The notes under the pieces are model-generated. The model searched no databases, was not told the origin of the DNA, and saw only the letters and a list, made by a program, of their open reading frames with translations. A stretch of DNA of 21,257 bases from Pseudomonas sp. (lineage in GTDB: Bacteria; Pseudomonadota; Gammaproteobacteria; Pseudomonadales; Pseudomonadaceae). The DNA lies in NCBI GenBank assembly GCA_029239415.1, contig JAQZAY010000024.1:1-21257 (forward strand), in the 5' to 3' direction. The position numbers were made by a program, and so were the translations under genes. Shown here one piece after another: positions 15,241 through 21,257 of this stretch; the first letter of the stretch is position 1, and each line of letters begins with the position of its first letter.

Positions 15241-15727
15241 ACTCGACCTGCAACGGGCCACGCAGGCCGCTGCCCCCGATGACGCCGCCCTGCGCCGCTG
15301 GTGCGAGCTTGCCTTGCGCCAGCGCAGCGCCGACTCCGAGATGACCATTCGTCTGGTCGACGAGGCAGAAGGTCGCGAACTCAACCATACGTACCGGCAC
15401 AAGGACTACCCGACCAACGTGCTGTCGTTCCCGGCCGACGTGCCGGACGAGCTGCTCGACATCCCGCTGCTGGGCGACCTGGTGATCTGCGTGCCGGTGG
15501 TCGAGCGCGAAGCGGCCGAGCAGGGCAAGACGCTGGAGGCGCACTGGGCACACCTGGTGATCCACGGCTGCCTGCACCTGCTGGGCTACGACCACCTCGA
15601 GGACGCCGAGGCCGAGGAAATGGAAGCCCTCGAACGCACACTGCTCGCCGAACTGGGTTATCCCGACCCGTACGCCGACGACGAAACCGATACTCCACAC
15701 ACCGACACCTGCAAGGAACACGAGTAA
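15233..15727 (+). CDS. ybeY: Endoribonuclease YbeY (rRNA maturation factor)
   Basis: The product has 164 residues. This zinc-dependent single-strand endoribonuclease works in 16S rRNA 3' end maturation and 70S ribosome quality control. The H3xH5xH zinc motif is intact in [11 protein letters not shown], with His111, His115 and His121. The upstream [17 protein letters not shown] segment, with its conserved Arg, and LLGDLVIC are also family features. The ATG at 15233 lies inside the end of ybeZ, giving an eight-base overlap and suggesting translational coupling. A Asp/Glu/Thr-rich tail (about 145-164) extends past the conserved domain. Confidence 0.97.
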   Translation: MLELDLQRATQAAAPDDAALRRWCELALRQRSADSEMTIRLVDEAEGRELNHTYRHKDYPTNVLSFPADVPDELLDIPLLGDLVICVPVVEREAAEQGKTLEAHWAHLVIHGCLHLLGYDHLEDAEAEEMEALERTLLAELGYPDPYADDETDTPHTDTCKEHE

Positions 15728-15732
15728 CCGCC

Positions 15733-16572
15733 ATGAGCGAAGACCGATCGAGCAACGGGCAGAAGTCCTGGCTGGGTAAACTGACCCAGGCTTTTGTCCA
15801 TGAGCCGAAAAACCGCCAGGAGCTCCTGGAGCTGCTGCGCGAAGCCCATCAGAACAAGCTGCTCGACAGCGAAGCGCTGACCATCGTCGAAGGCGCCATC
15901 CAGGTCGCCGACCTGCAGGTGCGCGACATCATGGTGCCGCGTTCGCAGATGATCAGCATCAAGGTCAACCAGTCGCCTCGCGAGTTCCTGCCGGCGGTGA
16001 TCGACGCCGCGCACTCGCGCTACCCGGTGATCGGCGAAGGCCACGACGATGTGCTCGGGGTCTTGCTGGCCAAGGACCTGCTGCCGCTGATCCTCCAGGA
16101 AAACGGCGACGCGTTCGATATCAAGGACCTGCTGCGCCCGGCCACCTTCGTGCCCGAGTCCAAGCGCCTGAACGTGCTGCTGCGCGAATTCCGCGCCAAC
16201 CATAACCACATGGCCATCGTCATCGACGAATACGGCGGGGTGGCGGGGCTGGTCACCATCGAGGACGTGCTCGAGCAGATCGTCGGCGACATCGAGGACG
16301 AGCACGACGTCGAGGAAGACAGCTACATCAAGCCGCTGCCCAGTGGCGACTTCCTGATCAAGGCCCTGACGCCGATCGAGAATTTCAACGAGTTCTTCGA
16401 CAGCGCGTTTTCCGACGACGAGTTCGACACCGTCGGCGGCCTGGTGATGAGTGCCTTCGGTCACCTGCCCAAGCGCAACGAGACCACCGAGATCGGTCCC
16501 TACCGGTTCCGCATCCTCAACGCCGACAGCCGCCGGATTCACTTGCTGCGCCTGACCCCTGTAAACCGCTAA
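15733..16572 (+). CDS. corC: CBS-domain CorC/HlyC protein (YbeX)
   Basis: The product has 279 residues. Two CBS domains (about 68-190), beginning VRDIMVPRSQMISI and continuing DVLGVLLAKDLLP, are followed by VIDEYGGVAGLVTIEDVLEQIVGDIEDEHD, a highly conserved CorC signature. The C-terminal transporter-associated (CorC_HlyC) domain spans about 200-278, with LPSGDFLIKALTPIENFNEFF and DTVGGLVMSAFGHLPK. There is no membrane domain, so it belongs to the soluble YbeX branch. The CorC name comes from cobalt/magnesium efflux work in Salmonella; in E. coli, YbeX has been connected with ribosome metabolism. It starts five bases after ybeY and ends eight bases before lnt, clearly within one operon. Confidence 0.95.
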   Translation: MSEDRSSNGQKSWLGKLTQAFVHEPKNRQELLELLREAHQNKLLDSEALTIVEGAIQVADLQVRDIMVPRSQMISIKVNQSPREFLPAVIDAAHSRYPVIGEGHDDVLGVLLAKDLLPLILQENGDAFDIKDLLRPATFVPESKRLNVLLREFRANHNHMAIVIDEYGGVAGLVTIEDVLEQIVGDIEDEHDVEEDSYIKPLPSGDFLIKALTPIENFNEFFDSAFSDDEFDTVGGLVMSAFGHLPKRNETTEIGPYRFRILNADSRRIHLLRLTPVNR

Positions 16573-16580
16573 GGATCTTC

Positions 16581-18098
16581 ATGCGTTGGATCACCCGCCC
16601 CGGCTGGCCCGGTAACCTGCTGGCCGTGGCGGCCGGCGCCCTGACTTCCCTGGCCCTGGCGCCATTCGATATCTGGCCGCTGGCACTGGTTGCCGTGGGC
16701 CTGTTCTACCTCGGACTGCGCGAGCTCGCTCCGCGTCAGGCCCTGGGCCGCGGCTGGTGCTACGGTTTCGGCCTGTACGGCGCCGGCACCAGCTGGATCT
16801 ACGTCAGCATCAACACCTACGGCGGCGCCTCGCCGCTGCTGGCCACGCTGCTGCTGGTGGCATTCTTCGCCGCCATCGCCTGGTTCTTCGCCCTGCCCGC
16901 GTGGCTGTGGGCGCGCTGGCTGCGGCGTGGCGAGGCGCCCCTGGCCGACGCCCTGTGCTTTGCCGCGCTGTGGGTGCTGCAGGAGGCCTTCCGCGGGTGG
17001 TTCCTTACCGGTTTCCCCTGGCTCTACGCCGGCTACAGCCAGCTCGACGGCCCGCTCGCCGGCCTCGCCCCGGTCGGCGGCGTCTGGTTGATCTCGTTCG
17101 TCCTGGCGCTGAGCGCCGCGCTGCTGTGCAACCTGCACCGCTTGCGTACGCGGCCATCGTTCCTGGCCGCGGGCGTGGTGTTGCTGCTGGGGCCCTGGGC
17201 CATCGGCCTGGCCCTCAAGGACCACGCCTGGACCAGCCCTGCCGGCGCGCCGCTCAAGGTCGCGGCCTTGCAGGGCAACGTCGAGCAGGACCTGAAGTGG
17301 GACCCGGCGCACATCGACGCGCAGCTTGCCCTGTACCGGGACATGAGCCTGACTTCCCGGCCCGTCGACTTGCTGGTCTGGCCGGAAACCGCGGTGCCGA
17401 TCCTCAAGGACCAGGCCCAGGGCTACATCGACATGATGGGCCGCTTTGCCAGCGACCGTCACGGCGCGCTCATCACCGGCGTGCCGGTACGCCAGGTGGA
17501 GCAAGGGCAGCGCCGCTACTACAACGGCATCACGGTCAGCGGCGAAGGCCAAGGCACCTACCTCAAGCAGAAGCTGGTGCCGTTTGGCGAATACGTGCCG
17601 CTGCAGGACATGCTGCGCGGGGTCATCGCCTTCTTCGACCTGCCGATGTCGGACTTTGCCCGCGGCCCGGCCGACCAGGCCATGCTGCAGGCCAAGGGCT
17701 ACCAGATCGCCCCGTACATCTGCTACGAGGTGGTCTACCCGGAGTTCGCCGCGAGCCTTGCGGCACGCAGCGACATTCTCCTGACGATCAGCAACGACAC
17801 CTGGTTCGGCACCTCGATCGGCCCGCTGCAGCACCTGCAGATGGCGCAGATGCGCGCCCTGGAAGCCGGCCGCTGGATGATTCGCGCAACCAACAACGGG
17901 GTCACCGGGCTGATCGATCCGTTTGGCCGGATCACCGCGCAGGTACCGCAGTTCGAGCGGGCGATCCTGTATGGGGAGGTGGTGCCGATGCAGCAGCTGA
18001 CGCCTTACCTGCAATGGCGCTCGTGGCCGTTGGCCGTGGTGTGCCTGCTGCTGTTCGGCTGGGCACTGCTGGCGGCGCGGATCGCCAAGACCGTGTAG
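16581..18098 (+). CDS. lnt: Apolipoprotein N-acyltransferase
   Basis: The product has 505 residues. It transfers an acyl chain from phospholipid to the N-terminal S-diacylglyceryl-Cys of lipoproteins in the inner membrane, the last step before Lol sorting. About six to eight membrane helices lie in residues 12-212, and a short one at the C terminus (about 482-501, WPLAVVCLLLFGWALLA). The periplasmic nitrilase-like domain (about 225-470) carries the Glu-Lys-Cys triad: Glu269 in VWPETAVP, Lys329 in YLKQKLVPFGEYVP and Cys381 in YICYEVVYPE. The Lys assignment is by motif alignment. ISNDTWFG is also conserved. The ribosome-binding site AAGGA precedes the ATG. It is the last gene of the ybeZ operon. 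Its natural substrates would include the lipoprotein at 1620. Confidence 0.97.
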   Translation: MRWITRPGWPGNLLAVAAGALTSLALAPFDIWPLALVAVGLFYLGLRELAPRQALGRGWCYGFGLYGAGTSWIYVSINTYGGASPLLATLLLVAFFAAIAWFFALPAWLWARWLRRGEAPLADALCFAALWVLQEAFRGWFLTGFPWLYAGYSQLDGPLAGLAPVGGVWLISFVLALSAALLCNLHRLRTRPSFLAAGVVLLLGPWAIGLALKDHAWTSPAGAPLKVAALQGNVEQDLKWDPAHIDAQLALYRDMSLTSRPVDLLVWPETAVPILKDQAQGYIDMMGRFASDRHGALITGVPVRQVEQGQRRYYNGITVSGEGQGTYLKQKLVPFGEYVPLQDMLRGVIAFFDLPMSDFARGPADQAMLQAKGYQIAPYICYEVVYPEFAASLAARSDILLTISNDTWFGTSIGPLQHLQMAQMRALEAGRWMIRATNNGVTGLIDPFGRITAQVPQFERAILYGEVVPMQQLTPYLQWRSWPLAVVCLLLFGWALLAARIAKTV

Positions 18099-18101
18099 GC
18101 C

Positions 18102-18124
18102 CAGGGGCTGCTCCGCAGCCCCTG
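18102..18124 (+). terminator. Strong hairpin after lnt, probable terminator or REP-like palindrome
   Basis: A perfect 10-bp stem (18102-18111 with 18115-18124, CAGGGGCTGC/GCAGCCCCTG) has a 3-base loop three bases after the lnt stop and just before the stop of the convergent gene. A U tract is nearly absent (ATCTTC follows), so it may work poorly as an intrinsic terminator. GGGGCTGC-type palindromes are common between Pseudomonas genes. Confidence 0.55.
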
Positions 18125-18128
18125 ATCT

Positions 18129-18890
18129 TCAGTAGAACAACCGATACCCCGCCAACCCCGCCGCCTCATTGAGCAACTGCCCGCTCTGCCACACCGCCCG
18201 CCCTTCGGGCAACAACCCCCAGAACGGCCGCCCGTGGTCGCGGCCCAAGGCCCCCATCGGCGCGGGCACCACTTCGAACCCCGCCTGCTCGAAACTCCAG
18301 CGCGAGCGCTGCATGTGCCAGGCCTGGGTGACCAGCACGACCCGGCGCACGCCTTGGGACTGCAGTATTTCAGCGCTCAGCCGGGCGTTTTCCCAGGTGG
18401 TGAGGCTGGCTTCTTCCTGCCATTTCACCCGCACGCCAAAGTCCCGCTGCAGGCTGTCGCTCATCAACCGCGCCTCGCTTGGCGCAGTGCCGTAGTGCAG
18501 GCCACCGGTAGTCAGCACCGGCAGGCCCGAGGCCTTGGCCAGCCGCGCCGCATAGCGCAGTCGCTCCATGGCCACCAGGCCCGGCTGGTCTTGCCCGCCC
18601 CAGGCCGGATCGCCGCGCTCGCGCCCGGCGCCCAGCACCACGATGGCATCGGCGCGCTCGGCCAGCCGCGCCCACTCGGGCGGGTCCAGGGGCCGCTCGG
18701 TCTCCAGCAGCCGCGCCGCCTGCTCGACCGTCAGCGGCAGGCTCATGACCCACAGCCCGCCCAGCCCCAGCGCAAAGCACAGCCCTGCCAGCCGCGGTCG
18801 GCGCTTGCGCAGCCACCAGGCCGCCAGCAGCAACAGCAGCAAGCCGCCGGGGGGCAGCAACCAGTGCTTGATCAGGTAGCGAATGGGCAT
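18129..18890 (-). CDS. YdcF/ElyC-like DUF218 membrane protein
   Basis: The product has 253 residues. Two N-terminal membrane helices (about 11-27 and 33-51, separated by RKRRPR) anchor a DUF218 domain (about 80-235). Its conserved blocks are ADAIVVLGAGRERGD, GLPVLTTGGLHYG, the SEA motif with LMSDSL, EEASLTTWENARLSAEIL, and VVLVTQAWHMQRSRWSFEQAGFEVVP. ElyC in E. coli has this two-helix plus DUF218 layout and affects peptidoglycan and envelope integrity; SanA and YdcF share the domain. The basic loop between the helices suggests that both the N terminus and the DUF218 domain face the periplasm. The start has a strong GGAGGTG site, partly inside a small hairpin. The 3' end is convergent with lnt. 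Confidence 0.9.
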   Translation of the reverse strand: MPIRYLIKHWLLPPGGLLLLLLAAWWLRKRRPRLAGLCFALGLGGLWVMSLPLTVEQAARLLETERPLDPPEWARLAERADAIVVLGAGRERGDPAWGGQDQPGLVAMERLRYAARLAKASGLPVLTTGGLHYGTAPSEARLMSDSLQRDFGVRVKWQEEASLTTWENARLSAEILQSQGVRRVVLVTQAWHMQRSRWSFEQAGFEVVPAPMGALGRDHGRPFWGLLPEGRAVWQSGQLLNEAAGLAGYRLFY

Positions 18891-18893
18891 CGG

Positions 18894-18912
18894 GCACCTC
18901 CATGGAAGGTGC
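18894..18912 (-). promoter_or_regulatory. Hairpin over the ribosome-binding site of the DUF218 gene
   Basis: On the minus strand, GCACCT (18912-18907) can pair with AGGTGC (18899-18894) around a seven-base loop. The 3' arm contains most of the Shine-Dalgarno sequence GGAGGTG, three bases before the ATG codon. The six-base stem is modest, so any effect on translation is a guess. Confidence 0.35.
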
Positions 18913-18920
18913 GCAGCCTA

Positions 18921-18963
18921 AGAAAATCGGCGCCAGCCCACAAGTGCGCGGGCGGCGCCGATT
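18921..18963 (-). terminator. Rho-independent terminator of the small unknown gene
   Basis: AATCGGCGCC (18925-18934) pairs perfectly with GGCGCCGATT (18954-18963). The stem continues inward after a bulged base with GCCC (18936-18939) and GGGC (18950-18953). On the minus strand a short U tract follows (TTTTCTT). It lies between the end of the 19020-19340 gene and the DUF218 gene, so these two minus-strand genes are probably separate transcripts. Confidence 0.75.
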
Positions 18964-19019
18964 GGTAAATGTCTGGAGATATAGGGCGCGCTCGTGGTTG
19001 CGCCTGCGCATCCGCAGGA

Positions 19020-19340
19020 CTACCTCAAGGGCAGCGTCCTGGAGGACCTTGTGGCCAGGGACGAGCGCTTCTTGTCGTTGAGCCAGATCACCTTGGCCCT
19101 CGGCAATGGCTCCGCCTGCTGGTAGGCGCCGACACTGGCGAAACGGCCTGCGGCAAGCGTTTCCAGATAAGCCTTGATCACCTCGAACTCGGCATGGCTC
19201 AGGCCGCGCAGCTCGAGTTCGACAGGCGTTTCGTCGCGCAGTTGCACAGACGTCCTGGCCACTTCCAGCGCCAATCCCAGGCGATCGATCAGGCGTTCAT
19301 ATAACTCCGTTTTCAGCAAGGGCAGTTGCGACTCTCCCAT
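19020..19340 (-). CDS. Small protein of unknown function
   Basis: The product has 106 residues by codon count including the stop. I do not recognise the family with certainty, but a small gene is conserved at this place beside leuS in pseudomonads. The ATG at 19340 is supported by an excellent GAGGTGG ribosome-binding site. There is no signal peptide or membrane helix. The N-terminal two-thirds looks helical and alternately charged (LKTELYERLIDRLGLALEVA, then LELRGLSHAEFEVIKAYLETLAAG). The tail is basic and Ser/Arg-rich (NDKKRSSLATRSSRTLPLR), which might contact nucleic acid. It is followed by a good terminator and is divergent from leuS. Confidence 0.8.
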   Translation of the reverse strand: MGESQLPLLKTELYERLIDRLGLALEVARTSVQLRDETPVELELRGLSHAEFEVIKAYLETLAAGRFASVGAYQQAEPLPRAKVIWLNDKKRSSLATRSSRTLPLR

Positions 19341-19414
19341 CCGTCCACCTCATTGAAGATAAGAACATCTCCCCACCCCTGAGCTTAGCGTCACTGCGAA
19401 AGGCAGCCGGGCGC

Positions 19415-19453
19415 CGCGACCAACGGCCCGCAGGCCACGTGGCCTGGGTCGCG
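19415..19453. repeat. Nested inverted repeat between the small gene and leuS
   Basis: A perfect 16-bp palindrome, CAGGCCACGTGGCCTG (19431-19446), is enclosed by 7-bp arms CGCGACC (19415-19421) and GGTCGCG (19447-19453). Nine unpaired bases lie on the left side only. As RNA it could fold into a long bulged hairpin on either strand; as DNA it could be an operator. It sits about 40 bases upstream of the proposed leuS -10. There is no U tract. Confidence 0.6.
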
Positions 19454-19490
19454 ATGCAATCAGGGTTTCCCTCTACGCGCGGCGCTCCTG

Positions 19491-19496
19491 TATGCT
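19491..19496 (+). promoter_or_regulatory. Candidate -10 box of leuS
   Basis: TATGCT matches four of six positions of the -10 consensus, and no good -35 lies at the right distance. A start near 19503 would leave a leader of about 84 bases containing the hairpin GCAGCGA/TCGCTGC (19532-19538 with 19542-19548). Confidence 0.35.
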
Positions 19497-19556
19497 ACGG
19501 CGTTCACTCTTTTGACACCGGATTGCCGGATGCAGCGAGTCTCGCTGCCTGGATAG

Positions 19557-21257
<1,701 letters not shown>

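Noticed and set aside
16569..18014. A minus-strand frame of about 480 codons opposite lnt
   Set aside because: lnt has all catalytic residues and membrane helices; the opposite frame has only repetitive Gln/Arg/Gly composition.
19512..19517. Perfect TTGACA box upstream of leuS
   Set aside because: No -10-like sequence lies 16-18 bases downstream (the region is the GCAGCGA hairpin), so it is probably chance.

Overview
The window is GC-rich chromosomal DNA from a Pseudomonas, most likely of the P. putida/fluorescens type. The protein families, their order and their orientations match what I recall of the P. aeruginosa PAO1 segment running from hrpB (about PA3961) to leuS (PA3987). Genes are closely packed, and I see no tRNA, rRNA, insertion sequence, prophage gene or CRISPR array. 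It is a core-genome housekeeping region. The points worth a second look are regulatory or comparative; I found no evident new multigene system.

Layout. 1-1499 (-) is the N-terminal part of the HrpB helicase, cut by the window edge. 1620-2039 (+) is a small lipoprotein and 2126-2953 (-) a secreted DUF6515 protein. A 396-base gap (2954-3349) holds an orphan minus-strand terminator, two hairpins with identical loops, and a repeat cluster around the promoter of an Lrp/AsnC regulator (3350-3826, +). A two-helix DUF2788 membrane protein (3882-4085, +) meets the minus-strand pair amn-rluE tail to tail. An AidB-family acyl-CoA dehydrogenase and a LadS-like 7TM sensor kinase follow, also on the minus strand. 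thiD-thiE-hemL (10253-12998, +) form a tight cluster for thiamin and tetrapyrrole synthesis. After that come a Sel1-repeat periplasmic protein (+) and a DUF1820 protein (-).

14242-18098 (+) is the conserved ybeZ-ybeY-corC-lnt operon, covering a PhoH-like ATPase, the rRNA-maturation RNase YbeY, a CBS/CorC protein and apolipoprotein N-acyltransferase. Two minus-strand genes follow: a YdcF/ElyC-like DUF218 membrane protein and a small unknown protein. The window ends inside leuS (+).

Points to check: (1) the LadS-like kinase ends after its ATPase domain, without the receiver domain known from P. aeruginosa LadS; (2) miaB, which normally lies directly upstream of ybeZ, is absent from this position; (3) a candidate small RNA sits upstream of the DUF6515 gene; (4) helically spaced repeats around the Lrp-family promoter suggest autoregulation; (5) a nested palindrome lies upstream of leuS. 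Family assignments were made by reading motifs. No database search was run.
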